The position numbers were made by a program, and so were the translations under genes. From contig CM046299.1 of NCBI GenBank assembly GCA_025267735.1, positions 39,874,733 to 39,938,732 of the forward strand: a stretch of DNA of 64,000 bases. Direction: 5' to 3'. Source of the DNA: Mactra quadrangularis (taxonomy: Eukaryota; Mollusca; Bivalvia; Venerida; Mactridae). A model generated the notes under the pieces. That model did no database searches. It worked only from the letters and a program-made list of their open reading frames with translations, and had not been told where the DNA came from. Of the stretch, positions 12,020-22,640 are shown piece by piece (the first letter of the stretch is position 1; every line of letters begins with the position of its first letter).

Positions 12020-13510
12020 AATGTGAAACAAAAATATCTTTAAAAAAGATATTTGGCGCTCTGCTGGGTTCATTTTCAACGGTTTGAAGTATAAATGTTG
12101 GTCATGCACGGCGTACATGTATTAACTATAGGTCAAATGTAGTTTGTCCGAAATTGCAATTCAGCCTCAACTGACAATTTTTGTCCGAATATATTGCCAC
12201 TTCTCTGATTTGTCAATTTGGAAAATCTGTCCGATTCTAAAATTAAAAACATCTTTAATAACAATGCCATGGATTTTTTTATTAAAAAATCACTTCTTTC
12301 CAGAATGATCAAACGATTTATGTTACTTTTCTGGCGAACATAAAACAATTTGATAGAAATGCTCAATGGCGGCCTACATATGACAAAATGAAAACCCATT
12401 CCGAGCGTGCGCTGAGCCATATTCGCAGTTTAGTTATACCGCAAGGGGCGTACCACGACGAATGTGTGATCAATTAGCACAGTGAGTCATTCATTATACA
12501 CAGAGTAAATAGTCAGCAGCTACTGTACGTGCTACGCACCAGTTTATCACAAATAGTCAATGATGTCATGTGTTTTATCCATTTCTTTATACCGTAAAGG
12601 ATTTTCATTGGACAAAGAGCTATAGTAGAGCAAATTGTATTGGTTGAAATATAGGTCAAAAGTTAGCTAAGACAGCGGCGCCGAAAAATTGGCACCGTGG
12701 TACATATTGTATTGTTAGATTGAATGGGGTACATCATTTTGAGTCACCTGTACAGTGCCTTACTGAAGTTTGGAAATGTATTTATTTACCCACATATGTT
12801 TATCATGTTGTAATCTTTGACCATGGAGATGATGTATATTAGGCAGTATATGACTGGCGGCGGTTTTCACCTTTTGGCGGTCTTGTCGTCCAGATATGCC
12901 TTTTCGGCTTGTATATATCTTGTATTTTTTGTTTATGCCATTTAAAACAAAATGCCCATTTTCAATCAGTCTGATTTGCTGTTGTTTTTTTTTTGCCCTA
13001 TGTCCTATTAGTAAACACTTGTGATGGACAGCACATAAATGACTGTCATCTTGTCCATTATATTAAAAAGATATGTATTAAATTACAGTGCATTACTGAG
13101 AATGAGCAACCAGTATACATGAATACCTAAAGTTACGATTAAGTAAACTGTCCCTTTCATGAGATTAAGTTAAAACAACTCAAAATATCACAATTTATGC
13201 GAAAGATAACAATTGTTCGGCCCAGCTTAGACAGCTGTGCCGAACAATTGTTATCTTTCGCATAAGTTGTGATATAAGGCAACTTTTGACCTATATTTCA
13301 ACCAATACAATTTGCTCTACCATAGCTGTTTGTCCAATGAAAATCCTTTACGGTATAAAGAAATGAATGAAACTACATGTACATTTGACCTATAGTTAAT
13401 ACATGTACGCCGTGCATGATCAACATTTATACTTCAAACCGTTGAAAATGAACCCAGCAGAGCGCCGAATATCTTTTTTAAAGATATTTCTTGTTTCGTT
13501 GTATCTTACA
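12020..13510. mobile_element. Long inverted repeat (~1.5 kb) with unequal arms
   Basis: The outer arm 12020-12150 (AATATCTTT palindrome, GCTCTGCTGGGTTCATTTTC, ACATGTATTAACTATAGGTC) recurs in reverse at about 13370-13500. The inner block 12575-12690 (ACCGTAAAGGATTTTCATTG, AATTGTATTGGTTGAAATAT) recurs in reverse at 13275-13365. The left arm keeps about 400 bp (12150-12575) that the right arm lacks. That extra part matches a third copy at 42253-42605, so the right arm is a deletion derivative. No transposase is seen. Confidence 0.7.
13185..13275. repeat. Hairpin, 37-bp stem with 17-nt loop
   Basis: Bases 13185-13221 pair with 13239-13275 with a single mismatch. The innermost 27 bp (13195-13221 against 13239-13265) are perfect, and the loop is 13222-13238. 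It sits at the inner edge of the right arm of the surrounding inverted repeat. Confidence 0.9.
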
Positions 13511-13947
13511 TATTCGTTTTGAAACCATTGTTAGGCAAATGCAATGTAGTTTAGGCCACACAATTGTCTAAATTAAGTTGATGTGGAATAGTTATCAGAG
13601 AGATAAATCAAATTTCATTTACAGTAAATTTGACGCCCATGGCGGCGTGTTAAAACCGCATTTTTGTGATCAGTGGTAATTTGGGTATATTTCTTTGTTG
13701 TTTGGGAAATTCTAACATACGCTCTGTTGGGTCGCAACAACCTGGTTGATAAAACAGAAGATATTTAATCCCTGTGATGTGGTGTAAGCTATTTGTTTTG
13801 CAATACCTTGACATAATGACGAGAATAGGAGAAAAACAAACTTCATAGGAAATTCAAAGCAAATTTTCATGATATGGTTTAACGCTTAGCATCCCGAAAC
13901 AAATAACGCACATTCAGAGACCGTGCATTTCATTCATGTCTATGTAT
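13511..13947. other. Intergenic, nothing recognised
   Basis: No coding or repeat feature that I can support. Confidence 0.35.
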
Positions 13948-14100
13948 TTATAATGGGTTTAACGCCGCGTCATCACAATTTGTTATTTTACGGCGTCCAG
14001 CGAACTTAACCAGTCCTAGCTTTTTTGGTTCCTTGTCTCTAAACAGTACTCACCTACCTTTCCACAATGCCGGAAACTTTGCCTATACCTTATTAATAGA
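13948..14100 (-). mobile_element. SINE 3' fragment (GGCGTTAAACCC tail family), antisense
   Basis: On the plus strand it reads GGGTTTAACGCCGCGTCA, then the GGCGTCCAGCGAACTTAACC and CTCACCTACCTTTCCACAATG blocks and CTTATTAATAGAGGAAAA. These are the complement of the body and tail of the intact SINE at 56254-56543. The tRNA-like head is missing. Confidence 0.75.
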
Positions 14101-14581
14101 GGAAAATTGTCTATAAAATACATGTAGTTTGTTATTTAAAAAAATGAACTGAGAAAGATTATTACATCATCTAGAACTCTAGCATAAATAGACAATTAGA
14201 CTTTTTTCTAAATCCTGGTACTTTGTCGTTATGTCCAAATTGCTATGAATCAGTATTTCATTGTGCCCTCTACGTACACCCACGGTCTTCTTGATATAGG
14301 TAACCCCGTCCAAATAACCTTGGTTTGGTTGGTTTTGTACGACACTTCGAATATAAAACATTTTATGTTGAATATAAGATGATTATTTTAATCAACCTTA
14401 ACACACGTGTTTAGCCTAAATTTGGATAGTCCCATGAATTCTGATACGACATTTCCATAAATAACAATGCGTAACATAAAAACTTAGATAATTGTAATTT
14501 CGATTGATATTGCAACAGCTCAGTGATCAGTGGTTGAAATAAGCAATCTGATTTTACGTAATTTCATCGTCATCATTATAT

Positions 14582-14833
14582 TGTGCTTCCATGGCATCAC
14601 ATTGTGTTATTATGTTTTGCCTTTCGAAGGCTAGACAAAGATAACACGACCTTCGGTGACATCATCTTCGAGTGATGATCCAATGCGGACAGGAACGATA
14701 CTTTTAGCAGTTTTTGCCATTCAAATAGAGCACAAAACTCGAACGCAAAAAACGTCGACGGCTTTCGAGGCGGCACGTCTTTGGAATTTAAGGTGAGAGA
14801 TGAAATTTGGTGAATCATGGTGCAGGTAGTCAA
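14582..14833 (-). other. Unrecognised, possibly coding minus-strand segment
   Basis: A 78-codon open frame (14833-14597) overlaps a second minus frame that starts MAKTAKSIVPVRIGSS and a third that ends EAQYNDDDEIT. The segment is richer in CpG than its surroundings. Shifts between frames suggest either a decayed exon or chance. No family is recognised, and no splice sites were established. Confidence 0.2.
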
Positions 14834-15166
14834 ACACGGAAGAAAACATAGTAGTGTACTTGTATGCTAAACACCGGAAAAATAGAAAGGGGCCTTATAA
14901 AGTTTAACATGGACCATTAATTATGTTCATTATGTTCATTAATATAAACATAAAATATAAGTTATGAACATACTGTGCCTGCAATATTTTTCAGTTAAAA
15001 ATAAGAAAAAAAATGATCAAAAATACAAATGACACTTGAAGTGTAATGAAACTTATGGACATCAGTGTAATAAAGGGTGGCAGTGGAAACACTAGTCGAT
15101 AATTGAAGTAGATTTTGTTTACATGTAGCAGATTTAGTAATCATTTTCAACCGTGTGAATTCAATA

Positions 15167-15527
15167 AGAGACTTTAGTCAGTTATTTCCCCTTATATACT
15201 CTTCAAATAGGTAGGTCCAATTTGTTGGATTACTCGGATTTTATCCTTACTTTTCAATGCCAATTTGCCAACTTTAATCTCAAATAACTTTTTTGTAAAA
15301 CATTGATTTGTTTGCAAATCAAGCTAAGTATTGTTAGGGTAAAGAACTATCTAAATTTCATCACTTCTGTTAATATCTTAATTAGCAAGAAAGATATTAG
15401 ATGAAATATTTTGTTATCCTTACATAGTTCTTCAATGATAAAATTCGAGGATTCCAACTGTAAGGACCTACTAATCAAATGGATTGCTTTAGATTTTATC
15501 AAGGAAAGATAACTGACAAAAGTCCCT
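15167..15527. mobile_element. MITE, AGGGAC-terminus family, copy 1
   Basis: The ends AGAGACTTTAGTCAGTTAT and ATAACTGACAAAAGTCCCT form an imperfect inverted repeat. The whole length matches 51882-52318 in order (GTTGGATTACTCGGATTTTA, CACTTCTGTTAATATCTT, TGGATTGCTTTAGATTTTAT). It is non-coding; the open frames here are incidental. Confidence 0.75.
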
Positions 15528-16248
15528 AATTGCAGGAACTTTATCTCTGAATGATGATAATAATTGTATATGACCCAAATACAGTTTTGTACATTTTGCA
15601 ATTTATATGTTATAATCATTCAGTTATAACATTAATATGTTAAAAACTAGAACGATTATTATATTCTTGTTTATTTGTTATAATGTGATTGTGTATTTAA
15701 ATAAATTAGCCATATTAGATATAATTTTGTCGCATGATAGCTATAATAGGTCAATTCCTTATGATGTATAATAAATGTGTCAGCTTTGATATTCAGAGCA
15801 TGGTTGATTATTATAAGATTGTTACCTTGACTTATATGTTGTTAAAAAAAATATTTAGAAAATGTACGATAAACGTCGTTTTTGGTTTAAGATCGGAATT
15901 TTATCACCGAATAAGTTCAGTTGACATAACATTATTATTGTCAAGCGTGGTTTGCCACGAGTAAAAATGTTATCTGAGTTCATTATAAAATTAACAGATC
16001 TAAAAAGCATTTAAAATTGATAAGTATTTAGTTTCATTCATGCTTTGCTGTATTACGTTTTGCAAACACCCCGGAAAATATACCAATGTTTTTTTTCCTT
16101 TTCAAAAAGGACGACAACTTGCCACTGTAGCACGCCGAAAAGAAACGGGTTTCCAGGGTGTTAGCAAAAGTATGTTTAAATGACGTTGGAGATGTGATGC
16201 GCTGCAATTAGTATACGCTTTTCTGTCAATCTAACAAGAATTAAACGA
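15528..16248. other. Intergenic, nothing recognised
   Basis: An AT-rich stretch. A 76-codon open frame at 15734-15964 has no recognisable features. Confidence 0.35.
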
Positions 16249-16256
16249 CCTAGAGC

Positions 16257-16856
16257 TAGGGATGCACGGTATGTTGCAATACGTTTCAAACACAATACGT
16301 ACCGGTACGGTTCCGCAATATATCGCGATATTTTTATCTTAATCTAATGGACTGGTATATTGTGCATACTCGAACCTGTTTTGCATTATTTGTGGCAGAT
16401 TTGACCGAAAACTATTTTATTTTTGGGTTTCCTTTAATCTATTTTGGCATAAACTTGCACACTTCCCAGTAAACCTCCAGTGTACTACAGGGAATGTTTT
16501 ACCTACTATTTGGCATTAGGCAAATCAGAGAAAGCTCTACGTGGCAATGTGTTAATGCTGAATATGTAATTCACAACTGGCATCAGTCTATCAGCATAGT
16601 GTTGAAAAGGAACATTCAATTCAAAGTAAGTTTTTTTGTAATAATACTTACTTTACTTGACTAAAGTTGAGTCATAAATGTTTGCAATAGCTTAAATAAA
16701 GCTTTCACTATGTATATTTGTGTTGAATCTTCATATTTCAGTAAAATACAAGCATGAGTGCTGAAAAAAGCCAAGTTCTAAACTCCCAATATATCGCAAT
16801 ACGTATTGCAATACGATGATGCGTATCGCAATATATCGCAGCAATACCCATCCCTA
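16257..16856. mobile_element. 600-bp hAT-type non-autonomous element
   Basis: The termini TAGGGATGCACGGTAT and GCAATACCCATCCCTA are inverted. They are flanked by 8-bp repeats CCTAGAGC (16249-16256) and CTTAGAGC (16857-16864) with one mismatch, as expected for a hAT insertion. Both subterminal zones are packed with CAATACG, CGTATTG and CAATATATCGC words in both orientations, likely transposase-binding sites. It has no transposase frame. Confidence 0.85.
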
Positions 16857-16864
16857 CTTAGAGC

Positions 16865-17060
16865 TCTGTTAGACCGCATATGTCACAAAACGTATATGTC
16901 GGTCCGAATATGTCACAAGTGTGATATATTTGGTCGAAAATATCACAATCTTGAGCCGAATATGAAACATATAAAGTGACATATTCGTTTTTTCCACGCT
17001 CATCAAAACGTATTTGTCACTTGTCAAAAAAATCTAAAAGATAAAAACAGCAACGCATTT
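16865..17060. repeat. Patch of repeated ATGTCACAA / ATTTGTCAC words
   Basis: ATGTCACAA, ATATCACAA and GTATTTGTCAC recur in both orientations over about 190 bp, next to the hAT element. It may be the end of another short TIR element. No ends were defined. Confidence 0.35.
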
Positions 17061-17127
17061 GTCACAAGAGTAAATAAATAGAAGTACAGCACAGAGAACC
17101 GAAGCAACTATAATAATCATTATCAAG

Positions 17128-17400
17128 TGTTAACCCACGACGAAAACCTGGCTTTGTCGTGGGAGATCTTAACAGGACGTAACGGAACGTGGTGGAGCGT
17201 GGAAGCCAATCGTGTTGATCACAACAAAGCGTAACAGAACGTGATGCAAATCGAAGGCTCGATCGTAGCAAAGCGCAGTAGAGCGCAACAAAACGTGCTG
17301 ATTTCGTAAAGAAGCGTAACAGAACGTGGAGTATACCATTTAATCGTAGAGCTCCCCGATTATTTAGCCTCTGGCTAATCGGGGAGATCGTGGCCAGATG
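17128..17400. repeat. CGTAACAGAACGTG-word repeat between two hairpins
   Basis: CGTAACAGAACGTG or close variants occur at about 17168, 17231 and 17308, with looser AGCGCAACAAAACGTG versions between. The segment is bracketed by two stem-loops: CCCACGAC with GTCGTGGG at 17133-17162, and CTCCCCGATTA with TAATCGGGGAG at 17351-17387. Its GC content is clearly above the flanks. Confidence 0.55.
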
Positions 17401-18220
17401 TAAACCTAGCATTATTTACTGCTGTATCGCACCAATTAAGTAAACTTAAAATTTACCGAGATACGAACACTTGCCGTCTAGAGAACAGATCCTTTTTATT
17501 AAAGGTCTGTTAATGATTAAAATATCACGTGGTGTGGTGTTCTTTAAACTGCTTTTGATAGCGAAATTGTGACGACGACATTACTTTTTACCTGTTAACT
17601 GTCAGTCACATGATTTCAAAAGCATAAAGTTGGAATGTACGTTTAGTGCTGTATTGCTCTTAAAAAACCTCCTAAGGTATTACATTATCTTGTTCAATAA
17701 ATGAAAAAAAGTTATTTTACGTGTAATTATGTGATGTTTTATAACTGTTCAGGTTAAGACTTTTTGTTATTTATTAAATTTATAAAACTGATCATAATTT
17801 TGTTTATTTTACTTAAAAACTCTAGGTAAGATTCTCGTCTACCGTAAATTCTCGATTCAATGCCCCTGAACATTTTTTTTAAAATGGGTGCGTTTAAAAG
17901 AGTATAAAAATCATAACAAGGGCGTTTAACATAGTAAATATAAAAATGGAAATTATTATATTAAATACGGAACGACAATTGTTTGAAAACCGATTACACA
18001 TTTGAAAAGGATTTAAGACGCGGCCAACCTTAATGTCGGTAACGTCTTTGACATTGCTGATTTAAATACTCGATTATCGATAGTGAGTAAGAAAAACATA
18101 TACTGTACTGAATATTTAAATCAACGGGGGGTACATGTATGTGCCACTGACATTTGAAAAAATGTTTAAAATATAATTCACGTATATATTTATAATTAGT
18201 CAATAATGTTATCATCTAAT
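17401..18220. other. Intergenic, nothing recognised
   Basis: AT-rich; no supported gene or repeat. Confidence 0.4.
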
Positions 18221-18224
18221 AACC

Positions 18225-18500
18225 CTTCCTTGGGCCAGCCCCCGGGCCAGCCCCCCCCCCCAGTGCTAGCTACCCAGGGCCAATCCCCACAGGGACCCAG
18301 CCCTCCAGGGACAGCCCCTCTAAGACCAGCCTCTCAGGGCCACCAGGGCTAGCCCACCCTCAGCGCCAGCCCTCCCTCAGGGCCAGCGCTCCCCGAGAGC
18401 CAGCCCTCCCTAGGGCCAGCCCACCCTCCCCAGGGCTAGCCCCCCTAGGCTGAACCCCTCCCAGGATCTACCCCTCCCAGGATCCCTCCCAAAACTCCTC
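18225..18500. repeat. C-rich minisatellite (AGGGCCAGCCCTCC-type units)
   Basis: Irregular copies of AGGGCCAGCCC / CCCTCCAGGGACAGCCC, units roughly 14-18 bp, include a run of about ten C near 18251. Strand composition is strongly skewed to C, and copies vary at most positions. Confidence 0.75.
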
Positions 18501-18994
18501 CGAAGGCCGAACTACCAGAGTCAATCCAAGGACCCCAAAAGCACACGTCTAAAGTTTCAAACATGTTCAGTAAATATAAACGAACATTTCATATATCTAA
18601 AACTTCTCTGGAAATATGAAAATGTTTTATACTGTACAAAATATATTTTTATATTTAAATACTAATTGTCATAACAAATATTTAAGTATCAATCACAAAA
18701 GATAAAGAAATGTGTGTTGAAATTATCCTCTCATGTCTATATAATTTGTGTACAGTAGAATGATCAATATGGCCCCTAAGAGCTTTTACAGGTATCACAA
18801 TACATATTTGTCAACATTTTCTCACTTAATAATATGAACAAGAATTATAAAAGTTAGTTTTATTAATTTTGTTGCATTTATACATTTTATAAACACGAAA
18901 AATACTGTTCCCCATTTCAATATGAATATCTAGGGGCCGTAGTTAGTAAATGTAAAGCGACAATTTTCATTTTATATATTTCAGCTAACCTGTA

Positions 18995-19095
18995 TAATAT
19001 TAAGACCCAAATAGCGCAATGGGTTAGAGGATGAAAATGAAACATCAAACAGTTCAAAACCAAACATTGGTGGTTCAAACCCAGTCACTGCCATA
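18995..19095 (+). mobile_element. tRNA-like SINE head
   Basis: The A-box-like AATAGCGCAATGGGTTAGAGG near 19010 and the B-box-like GGTTCAAACCC near 19071 are 50-60 bp apart. The arms do not form a regular tRNA, so it is a tRNA-derived repeat rather than a gene. Confidence 0.45.
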
Positions 19096-19379
19096 TATTT
19101 ACTTTTAATTATTTTTTTATCATATCTGTACATTATATTACATTATCAAGTTTAATGCATAGAAACATGTACTAAAAATTGCATTTTATTTGACTCTTGT
19201 TTTTGAGTACCTAAATTTGACGTTGCTCAAATAAAAATCCAAAGGCAATCGAACACTTCTCTTTTCCAGAATGTTAAAGTACTCAATTCCGTTATTTCGC
19301 TAATGACAATAAAATGGCACTACTATTAAGAATATACCGCTTTACTATGTATGCATACTAACTTCGACAATGTAACCTG

Positions 19380-19697
19380 TAGCCTGTTCAATTACCCTAA
19401 ACGTTCCAAAACGTTTCGTAACGATACATTCGGAACTCATCGGCCATTCGCAGTGAATAATCTAATCTAATAAACAAATACACGATCGTTGAGGCGTCGA
19501 GTGATATTTCAAAATGTTATGGACTAAAAACGAAACATCACTCATTGCCTAAACGATCGTATATTTGTTTACTTCAACACCGGTAGTTTCAAAATAGCGT
19601 CTAAATATGTCCGAGATTATTCGCAGCGAATGGCCGAGGAGTTCCGAATGTATCGTTACGGAACGTTTTGGAACGTTACGGATAATTGAACAGGCTA
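19380..19697. mobile_element. MITE with ~80-bp inverted ends, copy 1
   Basis: The element begins TAGCCTGTTCAATTACC and ends in the near-complement. Inversion extends about 80 bp (AACGTTCCAAAACGTT, GATACATTCGGAACTC, TCGGCCATTCGC). The TA at each end may be the target duplication. A second copy lies at 22131-22447. Confidence 0.85.
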
Positions 19698-19879
19698 CTG
19701 TTGCAAGCTTGTTCAAGTAAAATCAGCAGAATCCCTCGTAGTATATTAGTAAGGTATATCCCGTTCCAAAGCCGGAAGTTACAAAAATCCCCATAAACTT
19801 TCTTAAACTCTAATAGAATTATCACAGACGGAACTGTCACTCATTTTCATTCCATAATGATGACATGTTAAACCACTTT

Positions 19880-20010
19880 CGTTAATGGGGCAAGCAAGCG
19901 CAATAATGGGGTGTCCACTAGAGCATCTTCGGGTTACAAAATTGTCTGTTACATTTTCACGAAGACGGTCTGACGATGGTCAATTTAATAGGATATGATA
20001 GGTCATTTGA
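19880..20010. repeat. Short duplicated segment (partner at 21970-22110)
   Basis: Shared blocks are GGGGCAAGCAAGCGCAATAATGG-like, AGAGCATCTTCGGGTTACAA-like and CTGACGATGGTCAATTTA-like. The direct partner lies upstream of MITE copy 2, so the two MITE neighbourhoods also share flanking DNA. Confidence 0.5.
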
Positions 20011-20053
20011 AGTCGCTTTTGCTAAGTGATCTTAAATTTAGCTAAAGATTAAC

Positions 20054-20443
20054 CAGGGCTCGAATTTGACAAAAAATGGACTTGCTAATTTTTGTTCAAA
20101 ATGAAAAAAATCACTTCCATTTTTCTCTCAAAATTGTAGTAGAATGCATAATTTCTATTCTTATATGCAGTATAAAAACAACATAGTACTATATTTAACA
20201 GTTGATAGAACAAGGGTTTAATTGTGGGATGCACCAAGAATATCGAACATTTTTATGGTGAATCTTTCATCAATAAAATCAATAATACCGATCTATCTGG
20301 CCTTTTCATTCCCTCATTAGTTTAGACTTTAATATTTTGCGTCGATTTCAACTCGCGAAAATTTGCGAGTTGAAAAAAAAGTTACTCGCAATTTTCGAAA
20401 TCCACTCGCATTTTGCGAGTATGCGAGCTTAGATTCGAGCCTG
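20054..20443. mobile_element. 390-bp hAT-type element, GCGAG family, copy 1
   Basis: It starts CAGGGCTCGAATTT and ends GATTCGAGCCTG. GATTAAC stands immediately on both sides (20047-20053 and 20444-20450), fitting a hAT target duplication. The right subterminal zone is rich in AATTTGCGAG and ACTCGCAATTTT words in both orientations. Related copies lie at 39007-39765 and 49422-49516. Confidence 0.85.
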
Positions 20444-20747
20444 GATTAACCAAAACCAATATATGCAAAGTAGACACGTTGTGGACGTTGACTGTAACAC
20501 GTTAGAATTTCACATGAACTACTAAAAATGAGGTATCTACTGTAATTCTTGTATTAAGGTCCCTTAATTTAAAGCCTGTCGTAAGAAAAGTTTATTTTTA
20601 AAACAGAATAATTTTATTTCTTGTACAATACATCGGGCGGTGCCATTTTCTTGATTTGCCTGACGTCCTTTAACCGTCATAAGTATGACTAGGAACCAGA
20701 CAAATGTTAAAAAAAATAATACTGTTCCTGGACTGTCGTTCGAATAG

Positions 20748-21160
20748 TGCTGCGGCGAGTATCCGAGTACTCGGATATTCGCGATCTCGACCAGAAAATC
20801 GAATACGAATATTCGTCACGTCCGAAATTGTCGGATCGCGATCTATTTTTATTGGAAAAAATGAAATGACATTTTCAGCTTAATTACCACTGAAAACAAG
20901 CTGCACTACTAATGAAAACTTTAATTTATGTAGGGACCGCAATATATTGTGTTAAAAGTTCGATTGAAACACATTTAAACAAAAATGTTATCACTAAAAA
21001 TTCTCATAAAGGTCTGGTAATAGAAATGTTTAGAGTACATTCCATAGAAGCATCTGTAATTCTTCACTTATATTTGTTATTGCATGAATTCCTGTATGCT
21101 TCTCCATTAACAAGTGATTCGTGGTTCGATTAGTGGTTCGGATCGGATCACCCCTAGCTC
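20748..21160. mobile_element. Possible hAT-like element with TCGGAT-rich ends
   Basis: The left end carries GAGTATCCGAGTACTCGGAT and CGAATACGAATATTCG words. The right end near 21110-21160 carries GGTTCGGATCGGATCACCCCTA. The termini resemble hAT ends, but no target duplication matches, so the limits are uncertain. Confidence 0.35.
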
Positions 21161-21969
21161 AACGATCCACAGACCTACGTTCGATTGATATTTTGATCCA
21201 CATTGGTCATAAAAAGTCACGTGACACTGTGTCACAAGTAGTGCTGAAATGTCAAGTTTAGGCAGACACATAAATGTTTCAAGTTTAGAGCAGAATAAGT
21301 TCATCATTTTGAGACACAATGTGTTCATTGTGTACAATTAGTCACGAGTCTCGGATATCTGTGATGCGTGTAACATTCATGTCAAATCAAGTGTAAATAA
21401 ATCAAAGACAGAAAAATGGCATGGTTCAGTGGATTCCTTCATGAGTTGCATATCAAATATTGTTCTTATCAGCAGTCGAAACATGAATAATTTCAGTTGA
21501 ATGTCCTCCGTCTTTCAAAAGTGATATTTCAACAATGTGTTTTGAGATCATGTGGAATAGCTTGCCGGTTTAATGCCTCCTTCCTGACTGACTATGTGCT
21601 TGTTTATACTCGCCCATATGCCACAATGGCTTTGGGCGAGTGTTCCTCCTTGCTGAATCACCATCAACTTCTTACTTATATAACAAAACGTATTCATTCA
21701 CCATAAAATTATTCAAACAGTGATTTAGAAAACAACAGACTTTATTTGTATCCATTCAGAAGCTATTTTAATGTAATGTTATGAATTGCATGGTGCTTGA
21801 TATAGCAGTTCAATTTTTTTTTCAATTTTTCAGTCAAAACGCGTTTTTCACCCAAACGGCCTTAATCTGACGTCATTGTCTATTTATATCGTCATAACGC
21901 GGCGGTCAATCTCTCTGTTCTGAGACACTGAATTGGCTCATTCTGGATTACCTGCCCCTAAGTACTATC

Positions 21970-22110
21970 GTAAATGGGTCAAACAAAGCGCAATCATGGC
22001 GGTGCCCATCAGGGCATCTTCAGGTTACAAGTTGTTATTTTATGTTCTCTTTATTTTGCATGAATATTTTCTGACGATGGTCAATTTGGTAGGAGTGTGG
22101 TACTTTGTAG
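21970..22110. repeat. Short duplicated segment (partner at 19880-20010)
   Basis: A direct, diverged copy of the block at 19880-20010, sharing the GCGCAATCATGG, CATCTTCAGGTTACAA and GACGATGGTCAATTT words. Confidence 0.5.
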
Positions 22111-22130
22111 GTTATATTCATTCCTCTCTG

Positions 22131-22447
22131 TAGCCTGTTCAATTACCATAAACGTTCCAAAACGTTCCGTAACGATACATTCGGAACTCCTCGGCCATTC
22201 GCTGTGAATAATCTAATCTAATAAACAAATATACGATCGTTAAGGCAATGAGTGATGTTTCAAAATTTATGGACTAAAAACGAAACATCACTTATTGCCT
22301 AAACGATCGTATATTTGTTTACTTCAACACCGGTAGTTTCGAAATAGCGTCTAAATATGTCCGAGATTATTCGCAGCGAATGGCCGAGGAGTTCCGAATG
22401 TATCGTTACGGAACGTTTTGGAACGTTACGGGTAATTGAACAGGCTA
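22131..22447. mobile_element. MITE with ~80-bp inverted ends, copy 2
   Basis: Nearly identical in length and sequence to 19380-19697 and in the same orientation, with the same TAGCCTGTTCAATTA end. It lies only about 65 bp upstream of the giant foldback element. Confidence 0.85.
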
Positions 22448-22519
22448 CTGGTTTTCTTAAAGATAGCCTCGTCTTTTGTTAGATTGACGCGCCAAGTTTA
22501 AATTTTTACCTATGTCAAG

Positions 22520-22640
22520 AGCTCCAATAACTTAGCAAAACATTCGACGTTCGATATTCGATATTCAATATCGAATATCGAACCAGTTCGACGTTCGAAA
22601 TTTGAATAATGTGCCAATATCGAACAGAAGTTGAATATCG
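22520..22640. repeat. Left terminus of the foldback element with palindrome
   Basis: AGCTCCAATAACTTAGC is followed by CATTCGACGTTCGATATTC and a near-perfect palindrome (about 22554-22582: GATATTCGATATT, a C, AATATCGAATATC). The same order recurs inverted at about 29300-29408. The palindrome could act as a hairpin or a transposase site. Confidence 0.8.

Noticed and set aside
20748..21160. hAT element with 8-bp target duplication
   Set aside because: The flanks (CGTTCGAA and GCTCAACG) do not match; kept only as a possible remnant.
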